Part shown: positions 29,119-38,114 of the stretch, piece after piece
Position numbering within the stretch: the first letter of the stretch is position 1
Layout of the letters: each line of letters starts with the position of its first letter
NCBI RefSeq assembly: GCF_049889055.1
Contig: NZ_JBLTWO010000006.1
Span: 221,393 to 285,392 of the forward strand
From: Rhizorhabdus sp049889055
GTDB taxonomy: Bacteria; Pseudomonadota; Alphaproteobacteria; Sphingomonadales; Sphingomonadaceae
DNA: 64,000 nucleotides
Direction: 5' to 3'
The notes under the pieces: generated by a model
The model's input: the letters and a program-made list of their open reading frames with translations, nothing else
The model's database searches: none
Told to the model about the DNA's origin: nothing
Made by a program: the position numbers and the translations under genes

Positions 29119-29136
29119 AACGGCGCAGAAAGCTCC

Positions 29137-29177
29137 GAAGGGCCGCCCCCGTTCGCGTGGGCGGCCCTTCTCTCTTC
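29137..29177 (+). terminator. Rho-independent terminator of the TonB-receptor gene
   Basis: Perfect 12-bp stem GAAGGGCCGCCC / GGGCGGCCCTTC (29137-29148 and 29159-29170) with a 10-nt loop, followed by TCTCTTC. Confidence 0.85.
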
Positions 29178-29329
29178 GGCAGCGGAACAATCGCGACGCC
29201 TGCACATTTCTGCCTTGCCGCTCCTTGCGGGCGCGGCGCAGGCCGATCCATCTGTCGGCTCCCATGACGGTTGCGCTGGTGCTAATCCGCCGGAGGAACC
29301 CGTCGTGGGCTGGGGTCGTTGGGGGAAGA

Positions 29330-32269
29330 ATGCCGAGATCGGAACAGTTGAGCCGCGAGCAACTGCTCGAAAGACAGGCGTTCCAGCTCGCCTTCCTCGA
29401 CAGGCTGCGCGGTCTCACCGATGCGCAGGCGATTCTCGACGCCGCATCGCGGATGCTCGCCGATCGCCTCGGGGCCGATCGCTGCGGCTTCGCCACGCTC
29501 GGCATGAATGGCGGCTTGAGCCGCATTGAAGCGGATTCGGGCGGACGGCTCGAAAATCTCCACGGCCGGCTGCGCCCGATGGATGGCTATGGCGACGCGC
29601 TGATGGCCGAGCTCCGCGCCGGCCGGACATTGGTTATCGACGATGTGACGATCCATCCGCTGAGTGCCGGCCATGACCGGAGCTGGACCGCCATCGACAC
29701 CCGCGCGGCGATCGTCTGTCCGATCATGCGCAATGGCCAGTTGGACAGCCTGCTCTACGTCAACATGCAGGCACCCCGGAGCTGGGAAACCGCCGAGGTC
29801 TCGCTGGTCGAGGATGTCGCTGTACGCATCCGCGAAGCTGCCGACCGCGTTCGCAGCGAAGAAGCCTTGCGCCTCAGCGAACATCGCTATCGCAGCCTGT
29901 TCAACTCGATCGATGCCGGCTTCTGCGTCATCGAGGTAATGTTCGGCGAGCAGGGCGAGGCGCTCGATTACCGCTTCCTCGAGGTCAACGAATCCTTCGC
30001 GCACTATACGGGCATCGCCAACGCATCCGGGCGCTGGATGCGCGAGATCGCGCCGCAGCACGAGCAGCACTGGTTCGATTTCTATGGCGAGGTCGCGCGG
30101 AGCGGACGGACCGCGCAGATCGAATTGCCCGCAAAGGCGCTCGACGATCGCTGGTATCTCGTCAGCGCTTACCGGATCGACGATCCCGACAAGAACCATG
30201 TCGCCGTACTCTTCTACGACATCACCGAGCGCCGTCGTACCGAGCGGGCGCTGGAACGCAGCCGCGAGGAACTCGAACTCGCGACACGCGCCGCGCGGCT
30301 CGGCCGGTTCGACTATCGGCCGGGCGAACAGACGCTGAAATGGGATGATCGCTGCCGCGAACTGTTCGGCGTCAGTCCCGGCAAGGACATATCCTATGAG
30401 ACGACCTTTCTCGCCGGCCTGCATCCAGACGACCGCGAGCACGCGCACAAGGCCGTCGTGGCCTCGCTCGATCCCGACGGCAGCCACGATTTCGAGGTCG
30501 AATATCGCACGATCGGCATCGAAGATGGCAAGCTGCGCCACGTAGCGGCCCACGGCCTCGCCTTTTTCGATGGGCGCCGACCGGTTCGCCTGATCGGGAC
30601 GGTGCAGGACGTGACCCGCGACCGCCTGGCCAACGCCGCAATGCGCGAGGTTGAAGAGCGTCTGCGCCTGGCTGGGCGCGCTACCAATGACGCGGTGTGG
30701 GACTGGGATTTCCGCACCGACACGGTGATCTGGAACGAGGCGGTTCATCGGGCCTACGGCCATCTGCCCTCCGAAGTGCAGCCGACCGGCGCCTGGTGGA
30801 TCGCCAATATCCACCCGGAAGATCGCGACCGTATCGATCGCAGCATCCATGCGGTGATCGACTCATCGGGCACCGACTGGACCGACGAATATCGCTTCGC
30901 CCGGGCGGATGGCAGCTATGCCGACGTGCTCGACCGCGGCTATGTGCTGCGCGATGCGACGGGAACGCCGCTGCGCATGGTCGGTGCTATGCAGGACGTC
31001 TCGGCGCGCAAGGCCGTCGAACGCCAGCTGCACCGCGAGAAGATCGGCCTGCAGGCCGAAGTCGCCGCGACGGCCGCCGAGCGCGACCGTGCCGAGGAGG
31101 CTTTGCGCCAGTCGCAGAAGATGGAAGCGGTCGGCCAGCTGACCGGCGGACTCGCGCATGATTTCAACAATCTGCTGACCGGTATATCGGGCGCTCTGGA
31201 GATGATGCAGATCCGCATCGCCCAGGGTCGCGTGTACGAGCTGGAGAAATATTCGATCGCCGCGCAGGGCGCGGTGAAGCGCGCAGCGGCACTGACCCAT
31301 CGGCTGCTCGCCTTCTCCCGGCGCCAGACGCTCGATCCCAAGCCGACCGACGTCAACCGGCTGATCTTCGACCTCGAGGAACTGATCCGCCGCACAGTCG
31401 GCCCAGAGGTCACGGTGGAGACGGTCGGCAAGGCCGGGTTATGGACGACGCTGGTCGATCCCAACCAGCTCGAAAACGCTATCATCAATCTGTGCATCAA
31501 CGCACGCGACGCCATGCCTGAGGGCGGCAGGATCACGATCGAAACCGCCAACAAATGGCTCGACCAGCGCGCCGCGCGCGAACGCGATCTCGACCCCGGC
31601 CAATATGTGTCGATCTGCGTCACCGACACCGGCACGGGAATGCCGCCCGAAGTCGCCGCCCGCGCCTTCGACCCCTTCTTCACGACCAAGCCGATGGGCG
31701 AGGGGACCGGACTCGGCCTGTCGATGATCTACGGTTTCGCACGCCAGTCGGGTGGGCAGGTGCGCATCTACACCGAGGCCGGACTGGGCACGACGATGTG
31801 CATCTATCTGCCGCGCCACGCCGAAAGCAGCGTCGCCGACAGCGAAGCCGGGCCGCCGCCGACCGCGCCCCTGGCCGAGGCCAAACGCGGCGCGGGCTGT
31901 GTGCTGGTGGTCGACGACGAGCCGACCGTAAGAATGCTGGTCGTCGAGGTGGTCGAGGAGCTCGGCTACAACGTCGTGGAGGCCGCCGATGGGGCTGGGG
32001 CGCTTGCTGCGGTCTATGCCACCCCGCATATCGATCTGCTGATCACCGACGTCGGCCTGCCCAATGGGATGAACGGACGGCAGGTCGCCGATGCGGCGCT
32101 GCAGCTGCGCCCCGATCTCCGCATCTTGTTCATGACCGGCTATGCCGAGAACGCCGTGATCGGCAATGGGCAGCTCGCACCCAATATGGCGTTGCTCACC
32201 AAGCCCTTCCCGATGGACACGCTCGCAGCCCGGATTCAGGACATCATGGCAGACCGCTCAGGCCGCTGA
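29330..32269 (+). CDS. GAF/PAS hybrid sensor histidine kinase
   Basis: 980-aa soluble kinase: N-terminal GAF domain (~20-185), a PAS domain beginning HRYRSLFNSIDAGFCVIEVM, two more PAS/PAC units (including LHPDDREHAH and IHPEDRDRIDRS), a coiled linker, then an H-box AHDFNNLL with H610, N-box INARDAMPEGG and G-boxes DTGTGMP and GEGTGLGLSM. A C-terminal receiver has D907 in LLITDVGLPNG. No membrane span, so it senses cytoplasmic cues. ATG 29330 follows GGGGGAAGA; upstream ATGs in frame lack this. The kinase core is closely related to that of the LOV kinase at 34795. Confidence 0.9.
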   Translation: MPRSEQLSREQLLERQAFQLAFLDRLRGLTDAQAILDAASRMLADRLGADRCGFATLGMNGGLSRIEADSGGRLENLHGRLRPMDGYGDALMAELRAGRTLVIDDVTIHPLSAGHDRSWTAIDTRAAIVCPIMRNGQLDSLLYVNMQAPRSWETAEVSLVEDVAVRIREAADRVRSEEALRLSEHRYRSLFNSIDAGFCVIEVMFGEQGEALDYRFLEVNESFAHYTGIANASGRWMREIAPQHEQHWFDFYGEVARSGRTAQIELPAKALDDRWYLVSAYRIDDPDKNHVAVLFYDITERRRTERALERSREELELATRAARLGRFDYRPGEQTLKWDDRCRELFGVSPGKDISYETTFLAGLHPDDREHAHKAVVASLDPDGSHDFEVEYRTIGIEDGKLRHVAAHGLAFFDGRRPVRLIGTVQDVTRDRLANAAMREVEERLRLAGRATNDAVWDWDFRTDTVIWNEAVHRAYGHLPSEVQPTGAWWIANIHPEDRDRIDRSIHAVIDSSGTDWTDEYRFARADGSYADVLDRGYVLRDATGTPLRMVGAMQDVSARKAVERQLHREKIGLQAEVAATAAERDRAEEALRQSQKMEAVGQLTGGLAHDFNNLLTGISGALEMMQIRIAQGRVYELEKYSIAAQGAVKRAAALTHRLLAFSRRQTLDPKPTDVNRLIFDLEELIRRTVGPEVTVETVGKAGLWTTLVDPNQLENAIINLCINARDAMPEGGRITIETANKWLDQRAARERDLDPGQYVSICVTDTGTGMPPEVAARAFDPFFTTKPMGEGTGLGLSMIYGFARQSGGQVRIYTEAGLGTTMCIYLPRHAESSVADSEAGPPPTAPLAEAKRGAGCVLVVDDEPTVRMLVVEVVEELGYNVVEAADGAGALAAVYATPHIDLLITDVGLPNGMNGRQVADAALQLRPDLRILFMTGYAENAVIGNGQLAPNMALLTKPFPMDTLAARIQDIMADRSGR

Positions 32270-32278
32270 ACACGACGG

Positions 32279-34579
32279 TCAGGCGAGGATGCGGACCGGG
32301 ATTGCCTTGGCGGCTGGCGTACCCGAGGCCAGATCGTGCCGCGACAGCGGTGACAAGGGGTTGAGCTCGGGGAAATAGCCGGCGAGCGCGCCGCGCGGCA
32401 GGTCATAGGGGATCACCGCCAGCCCCTCGACCGTCCGGGCGATGCCGTCGGCAGCGTCCCCGACCAGGGTCACGCGCTGCCCCCTCTCCAGTCCCAGCGC
32501 GGCCATGTCGGCCGGTGCCATCATCACGATCATGCGATCGCCCTCGATGCCGCGCAGCCGATCGGACATGCCATAGACGGTGGTGTTGAACTGGTCGTTC
32601 GATCGCAGCGTGATCAGCCGGAATCGGCCTGGGCGATCAGCGAGATCGGCGCTGTCGAGCGAGGTGGGCAGGGTGAACTGCGCCTTCCCGCTTTCGGTCT
32701 TCCAGATCCGGTCATGCGCGCTGTTGCCGCGATAGAAGCCGCCGGGCTCGTTGATCCGGCGGTTCATGTCCGCAAACTGGTCGGGCCAGGTGCGCGCGAT
32801 CAGGTCGCGGATGCGGCCATAATCGGCGGTCCATTCGTCCCACCGCAGCCTGTCATGAGGGTCGAGCGTGGCCTTGGCGAGGCCGGCGACGATCGCAACC
32901 TCCGACCGGAGGTGCGGGCTGGCGGGGGTGCGCCTGCCGATCGAGCCATGGATATGGCTGAAGCTGTCCTCCATGCTCACCTGTTGCGGACCGCCGGCCT
33001 GGATATCCTCCTCGGCGCGGACGAGGCAGGGCAGCAGCCAGGAGGAACGCCCCGGCAGCAGATGCGTCCGGTTGAGCCGCGTCGCGACATGGACGGTCAG
33101 GTCCAGCTGGCTCCACGCCTTGGCGACGCGATCCTGATCAGGCACCGCCCGCACCAGATTGCCACCGAGGCCGATGAATCCCCGGGCCTCGCCCGCCAGC
33201 AAGGCTTCGAGAAACTCGACCGTATTATGCCCCTTGTCCATCGGCGGCTCGAACCCGAACAGCTCGCGATATTTGTCGTTCGGGGCGAGTTCGGGCTTTT
33301 CGGTGATGCCGACCGTCCGCTGCCCCTGGACATTGCTATGGCCCCGGATCGGCTGGCACCCGGCGCCCTGCCGCCCGACATTGCCGCGCAACAGCAGCAG
33401 GTTGACCAGAGCGCCGATCGCCTGCGACCCGTGGACATGCTGGGTCAGGCCCATGCCATAGATGCCGATGACCCGTTCGGAGGCTGCATAGATGGCGCCG
33501 GCCGTCTCCAGCTCCGCCCGGCCGACCCCCGACTGTCGCTCGATATCGGTCCAATCGCTGCGTTCGACGAAAGCGAGCCAGTCGTCGAGACCATGACAAT
33601 GGTGGTCCAGGAAGGCGCGATCGAGCACGCCGGCGCCACCCCGCGCGCGGTCTTCGGCGTCGAGCGCGAGAACATGCTTCGCCACCCCGGTCAGCGCGGC
33701 GATGTCCCCGCCAGGACGGACCTGCACATACTGGCTGGCGATCGGGGTCGAACGCCCCAGCAGCATGTCGGCGGGGCTCTGCGGATCGGCAAAGGCGATC
33801 AGCCCTTTCTCCTTGAGCGGATTGAAGGCGACGATCCGGCAGCCCCGATCGACCGCATCCTTGAGCGGGTGCAGGATGCGCGGCGAATTGGTGCCGGGAT
33901 TCTGGCCGACGTAGAAAATGGCATCGCAATGCGCGAGGTCGTCGAAGGTGCAGGTTCCGACCGGCGTGCCCAACACCGCCTTGAGCGCGACCGAGGTCGT
34001 CTCGTGGCACATGTTCGAACTGTCGGGCAGGTTGTTGTGCCCATAGATGCGGGCGAACAGCGCGTAGAGATAGGAGGCTTCGAGCGCCGCCTTGCCCGAG
34101 GCGTAGAAGGTGGTCGACTTGGGCTCGAGACGCCGGAGTTCGGCGCCGATCGCGGCGAAGGCTTCGTCCCAGCCGGTTTCGACATAGCGATCGGTCCCCG
34201 CGTCGTAGCGCATCGGATGGGTCAGCCGGCCCACTCGCTCCAGATCATAGTCCGACCAGCGCGCGATCTCCGATACGGGGTGGCTTGCGAAGAAATCCGG
34301 CGTGCAACGATCGCTGGTCAGATCCCACAGTGTGGCCTTGGCGCCATTTTCGCAGAACTCGACGAGGCCAGGATTGGGGACCTTGGTCCAGGCGCAGGAG
34401 GTGCACATCGTCCCGCCGGGTTTGTTGAGGTCGGCCAGGGTCGCAAGCGCGCCAGCGCTGGCGCCGGACGATCTCAGTGTCCCGATCATGCCGCGCACCG
34501 AGCCCCAGCCGCCGACCGGCCCGCGATAGGCCACCGTCGGCGCGATGAGGGCCGCCTGTGCCGGTTGGTCGTCCGCCAT
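32279..34579 (-). CDS. FdhF/YdeP-type molybdopterin oxidoreductase
   Basis: 766-aa cytoplasmic molybdopterin oxidoreductase. The YdeP-type N-terminus is present (GTMCTSCAWTKVPNP, EFCENGAKATLWDL), with SSNMCHETTSVALKAVLG, VGQNPGTNSPRIL and GLGGNLVRAVPDQ in the bis-MGD region, and a C-terminal dinucleotide-binding domain (LRSNDQFNTTVYGMSDRLRG). YdeP homologues are formate-dehydrogenase-like enzymes of unknown substrate linked to acid resistance in E. coli. No electron-transfer subunit is adjacent. The start is ATG 34579 (MADDQPAQ). Confidence 0.88.
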   Translation of the reverse strand: MADDQPAQAALIAPTVAYRGPVGGWGSVRGMIGTLRSSGASAGALATLADLNKPGGTMCTSCAWTKVPNPGLVEFCENGAKATLWDLTSDRCTPDFFASHPVSEIARWSDYDLERVGRLTHPMRYDAGTDRYVETGWDEAFAAIGAELRRLEPKSTTFYASGKAALEASYLYALFARIYGHNNLPDSSNMCHETTSVALKAVLGTPVGTCTFDDLAHCDAIFYVGQNPGTNSPRILHPLKDAVDRGCRIVAFNPLKEKGLIAFADPQSPADMLLGRSTPIASQYVQVRPGGDIAALTGVAKHVLALDAEDRARGGAGVLDRAFLDHHCHGLDDWLAFVERSDWTDIERQSGVGRAELETAGAIYAASERVIGIYGMGLTQHVHGSQAIGALVNLLLLRGNVGRQGAGCQPIRGHSNVQGQRTVGITEKPELAPNDKYRELFGFEPPMDKGHNTVEFLEALLAGEARGFIGLGGNLVRAVPDQDRVAKAWSQLDLTVHVATRLNRTHLLPGRSSWLLPCLVRAEEDIQAGGPQQVSMEDSFSHIHGSIGRRTPASPHLRSEVAIVAGLAKATLDPHDRLRWDEWTADYGRIRDLIARTWPDQFADMNRRINEPGGFYRGNSAHDRIWKTESGKAQFTLPTSLDSADLADRPGRFRLITLRSNDQFNTTVYGMSDRLRGIEGDRMIVMMAPADMAALGLERGQRVTLVGDAADGIARTVEGLAVIPYDLPRGALAGYFPELNPLSPLSRHDLASGTPAAKAIPVRILA

Positions 34580-34648
34580 GCTGCACCTCATCCTCGATCA
34601 GTCCACCTCTTTGCCCGGCGAGGCTTCCGGCCCCTGCCGCACGAAGGC

Positions 34649-34674
34649 GGAACCAGCGGCGCCGATCGACTGTT
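34649..34674 (+). promoter_or_regulatory. Weak EcfG-like promoter candidate upstream of the LOV kinase
   Basis: GGAAC at 34649-34653, 17-nt spacer, then TGTT at 34671-34674, close to the alphaproteobacterial general-stress consensus GGAAC-N16/17-CGTT. The -10 differs by one base, and it is ~120 bp from the likely start codon. Confidence 0.25.
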
Positions 34675-34794
34675 CCGGCGCCCTCGATGCGAACCTACCT
34701 GTTCCTTTTGACGGGGCAAGCCGCTGAACCATCGGGGGCTTTGAACGTTCAGAACGGGCCCGGCGTAATGGGCCCCGGTGTACAGCGAGGATAT

Positions 34795-36423
34795 GTGACG
34801 CACGATCGTTCGGACATGCCACCCGGCGGACCCGCCCCGTTGCAGAGCGCGGGCGCCAATCCGGACATGCGCGACGAGCACAACGCGATCTTCTTCGCGG
34901 CGGTGCGGGCGACGCGCATGCCGATGATCGTGACCGATCCGCATGCGCCGGACCATCCGATCGTCTTCGCCAACCCGGCCTTCCTGAACATGACGGGCTA
35001 CACGCGGGAAGAGCTGATCGGGAAGAACTGCCGGCTGATGCAGGGGCCGGACACCGACCGGGACACCGTCGCCGAGGTCCGCCGCGCGATCGCCGAGCGC
35101 CGCGAGACCGCCGTCGAGATCCTCAACTACAAGAAAAGCGGCGCCAGCTTCTGGAATGCGCTGTTCGTCTCGCCTGTGTTCGACCGCAACGGCAAGCTCA
35201 TCTATTATTTCGGCTCGCAGCTCGACGTCAGTCGCCGGCGCGATGCGGAGGACGCGCTGCGCCAGGCGCAGAAGATGGAAGCGATCGGCCAGCTGAGCGG
35301 CGGGATCGCGCATGATTTCAACAATCTCCTGACCGTGATTCAGGGATTTTCGGACATATTGAAGAACCGGCTCGAACAGCCCGACCGGTTCGACTTCACC
35401 AAGGCCCGGCGCCAGATGGAGGCGATTTCGCAGGCGGCGGAGCGCGGCAGCTCGCTGACCCAGCAGATGCTGGCCTTCGCCCGCAAGCAGCGGCTCGACG
35501 GGCGGATCATCAACATAAACGAGATGGTCGATCAGCTGATGCCCGTGATCGAGCGGACGCTGCCGGACAAGGTGAAGATCGAACGACGCCTTTCGGACCA
35601 TGCCTGCAATGCACGCATCGACACCACCCAGGCCGAACTGGCCATCATGAACGTGGTGATCAACGCCCGTGACGCGATGCCCGGCGGCGGCACCATCTCG
35701 ATCGAAACAGCAACCGTGGCGGTGCGCGACGGCAGCGTGACCCTCGCCCAATTACCACCCGGCCATTATGCGCAGGTGACGATCAGCGACACCGGGACCG
35801 GCATGACCCCCGACGTGCTGTCACGAGTGACCGAGCCTTTCTTCACCACGAAGGAACAGGGCAAGGGCACCGGCCTCGGCCTGTCGATGGTCTATGGCTT
35901 CGCGCGCCAGTCGGGCGGCGCCTTGCTGGTCGAATCAGACGAGGGCGCCGGTACCAAGGTTCGCCTGCTCTTCCCATGCGAGGACGGCCCGATCGAACCC
36001 GAAGGAAGCCGTCCCTCGCGCCGGGGCGAGCGCGCACGGGGCGCCGAGACGATCCTGCTGGTCGAGGACCAGCCCGATGTCGCCGCCTATGCGCAGGAGG
36101 TGCTCGAACAGTTCGGCTACCATATCCTGCGCGCCGCCAACGGGATGGAGGCGAGCGAGATATTGAACAGCGACGAGGATATCGAGATGCTGTTCACCGA
36201 CCTGGTCATGCCGGGTCGGCTCAACGGTGTCCAACTCGCCCGCCAGGCGCGCAGGCAAAGGCCGCATCTCAAGATATTGCTGACCACCGGCTATGCCGAA
36301 ACCGCGCTCGAACGGATCGACGTGCGGGCCGACGAGTTCGACATTCTGAACAAGCCCTATCGACGTTCCGATCTCGCGACCAAGATCCGCATCGTCATGG
36401 ACGGGCCGACCGGAGTCGGCTGA
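34795..36423 (+). CDS. LOV-domain blue-light hybrid histidine kinase
   Basis: ~542 aa. Residues ~30-150 form a LOV domain: NPAFLNMTGYTREELIGKNC with the photoactive C79, then RLMQGPDTDRDTV, the FMN-binding asparagines in ILNYKKSGASFWNALF (N111, N121) and the glutamine in YFGSQLDVS (Q142). The kinase core follows, with H173 in GGIAHDFNNLL, N-box VINARDAMPGGG and GKGTGLGLSM. The receiver has D469 in MLFTDLVMPG. A GTG at 34795 with GAGGA upstream is chosen; ATGs at 34816 and 34867 are alternatives. Light would form a flavin-C79 adduct and alter kinase activity; the output partner is not in the window. Confidence 0.92.
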   Translation: MTHDRSDMPPGGPAPLQSAGANPDMRDEHNAIFFAAVRATRMPMIVTDPHAPDHPIVFANPAFLNMTGYTREELIGKNCRLMQGPDTDRDTVAEVRRAIAERRETAVEILNYKKSGASFWNALFVSPVFDRNGKLIYYFGSQLDVSRRRDAEDALRQAQKMEAIGQLSGGIAHDFNNLLTVIQGFSDILKNRLEQPDRFDFTKARRQMEAISQAAERGSSLTQQMLAFARKQRLDGRIININEMVDQLMPVIERTLPDKVKIERRLSDHACNARIDTTQAELAIMNVVINARDAMPGGGTISIETATVAVRDGSVTLAQLPPGHYAQVTISDTGTGMTPDVLSRVTEPFFTTKEQGKGTGLGLSMVYGFARQSGGALLVESDEGAGTKVRLLFPCEDGPIEPEGSRPSRRGERARGAETILLVEDQPDVAAYAQEVLEQFGYHILRAANGMEASEILNSDEDIEMLFTDLVMPGRLNGVQLARQARRQRPHLKILLTTGYAETALERIDVRADEFDILNKPYRRSDLATKIRIVMDGPTGVG

Positions 36424-36499
36424 GCGGATCGTCGCTGTTAACCATGTTCTAACGGCTCTGCGGCCATGGCTGTCCCCATAGGAATTTCGGGGAAGCCAG

Positions 36500-38059
36500 A
36501 TGGCCCGCGCCACCAATCATGTCGACGTCGCGATCATAGGAGCGGGGCCGGCGGGCCTCACGGCGGGCTATCTGCTCGGCAAGCAGGGCTTCACCGTCAC
36601 CCTGGTCGAGAAAGACCCGAAGCAGGTGGGCGGAATCAGCCGCACCGTCGAGCATCGCGGCTTTCGCTTCGACATCGGCGGGCACCGCTTCTTCTCCAAG
36701 TCGCGCGAGGTGGTCGATCTGTGGAACGAGCTGCTTCCCGACGACTTCATCGAGCGGCCACGGATGAGCCGCATCTTCTATCGCGGCAAATTCTACAGCT
36801 ACCCGCTGCGCGCCTTCGAAGCGCTGCGCAATCTGGGGCTGATCCAGTCGACCCTGTGCATGGCGAGCTTCTTCCGCTGGAAGCTGTTCCCGCACCGCGA
36901 GGTGCGCAGCTTCGAGCAATGGGTGGTCAACCAGTTCGGGTCGCGCCTGTTCGGCATCTTCTTCAAGACCTATACCGAGAAGGTCTGGGGCATGCCGTGC
37001 AGCGAGATGTCGGCCGACTGGGCGGCGCAGCGGATCAAGGGGCTGAGCCTCGGCAAGGCCGTGCTCGACGGCATCCGCCGGTCGCTGGGCCTCAACCGCA
37101 AGCCCAATGACGGCATGCAGGCCAAGACCTTGCTCGAAAGCTTCCGCTATCCGCGCAAGGGCCCCGGCATGATGTGGGACGCCGCGCGCGACCGCATCCT
37201 CGACCAGGGCAATTGCCTGCTGATGGGCCACCGGCTCCACCAGCTGTCGTGGGACGAGACCGCCGGCCTGTGGCGGATCGCGGCGATGGACGAGGCCGGG
37301 CGGCTGACGCTGATGACCGCAGACCATGTGATCAGCTCGGCGCCGATGCGCGAGCTTGCCACGCGTCTCCACCCGCTGCCCGAGAGCCTGCCCCAGGCGA
37401 TGTCGCTCAACTATCGCGACTTCCTGACGGTCGCGCTGATGATCCGGTCGGAGGATCTGTTCCCCGACAACTGGATCTACATCCACGACGACCGGGTGAA
37501 GGTCGGCCGCATCCAGAATTTCCGCAGCTGGTCGCCCGAGATGGTGCCCGATCCCGCGCTCGCCTGCGTCGGGCTCGAATATTTTTGCTTCGAAGGCGAT
37601 GGGCTCTGGTCCTCGTCCGACGAGGCGCTGGTCGAACTCGCCAAGCGCGAACTGGCCGAGCTCGGTCTGTGCGATCCCCGGCAGGTCGTCGGCGGCGCCG
37701 TCGTCCGCCAGGAAAAGGCCTATCCGGTCTATGACGACGCCTATGCCGACAATGTCGCGACGGTCCGCACCGAACTGGAAGGCCGCTATCCGACGCTGCA
37801 TTTCGTCGGCCGCAACGGCATGCACCGCTACAACAACCAGGACCATGCGATGATGACGGCGATGCTGACCGCACGGAACATCGCCGCCGGCACGCGCCGC
37901 CACGATGTCTGGTCGGTCAACGAGGACGCCGAATATCACGAGGCCGGCCGCGAGGGCGAGGAGGCGCTGGCCGACGGGACCGATGCAGCGGGCGTAAAGG
38001 CCGCGCTCGCCTCCGAACGGCTGGTGCCGACCCGCCTGCCGGGCCGCAAGGCCGCCTGA
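36500..38059 (+). CDS. FAD/NAD(P)-binding oxidoreductase, UDP-galactopyranose-mutase/amine-oxidase-like
   Basis: 519 aa. N-terminal dinucleotide motif DVAIIGAGPAGLTAGYLL, a second glycine-rich segment (GFRFDIGGHRFFSKS) and a C-terminal FAD loop (GRYPTLHFVGRNGMHRYNNQ). The layout resembles protoporphyrinogen oxidase-like and UDP-galactopyranose mutase-like flavoproteins often found in glycan loci. The lower-case body contains FRSWSPEMVPDP and EYFCFEGDGLWSS. The immediate downstream genes encode GT-C type membrane proteins, so an activated or lipid-linked sugar is a reasonable but unproven substrate. Confidence 0.75.
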   Translation: MARATNHVDVAIIGAGPAGLTAGYLLGKQGFTVTLVEKDPKQVGGISRTVEHRGFRFDIGGHRFFSKSREVVDLWNELLPDDFIERPRMSRIFYRGKFYSYPLRAFEALRNLGLIQSTLCMASFFRWKLFPHREVRSFEQWVVNQFGSRLFGIFFKTYTEKVWGMPCSEMSADWAAQRIKGLSLGKAVLDGIRRSLGLNRKPNDGMQAKTLLESFRYPRKGPGMMWDAARDRILDQGNCLLMGHRLHQLSWDETAGLWRIAAMDEAGRLTLMTADHVISSAPMRELATRLHPLPESLPQAMSLNYRDFLTVALMIRSEDLFPDNWIYIHDDRVKVGRIQNFRSWSPEMVPDPALACVGLEYFCFEGDGLWSSSDEALVELAKRELAELGLCDPRQVVGGAVVRQEKAYPVYDDAYADNVATVRTELEGRYPTLHFVGRNGMHRYNNQDHAMMTAMLTARNIAAGTRRHDVWSVNEDAEYHEAGREGEEALADGTDAAGVKAALASERLVPTRLPGRKAA

Positions 38060-38114
38060 TTCCGATCGTACCGCCATGGCGGCGCTAGCCGATGACCCGG
38101 ACGCGAAGGACGCC

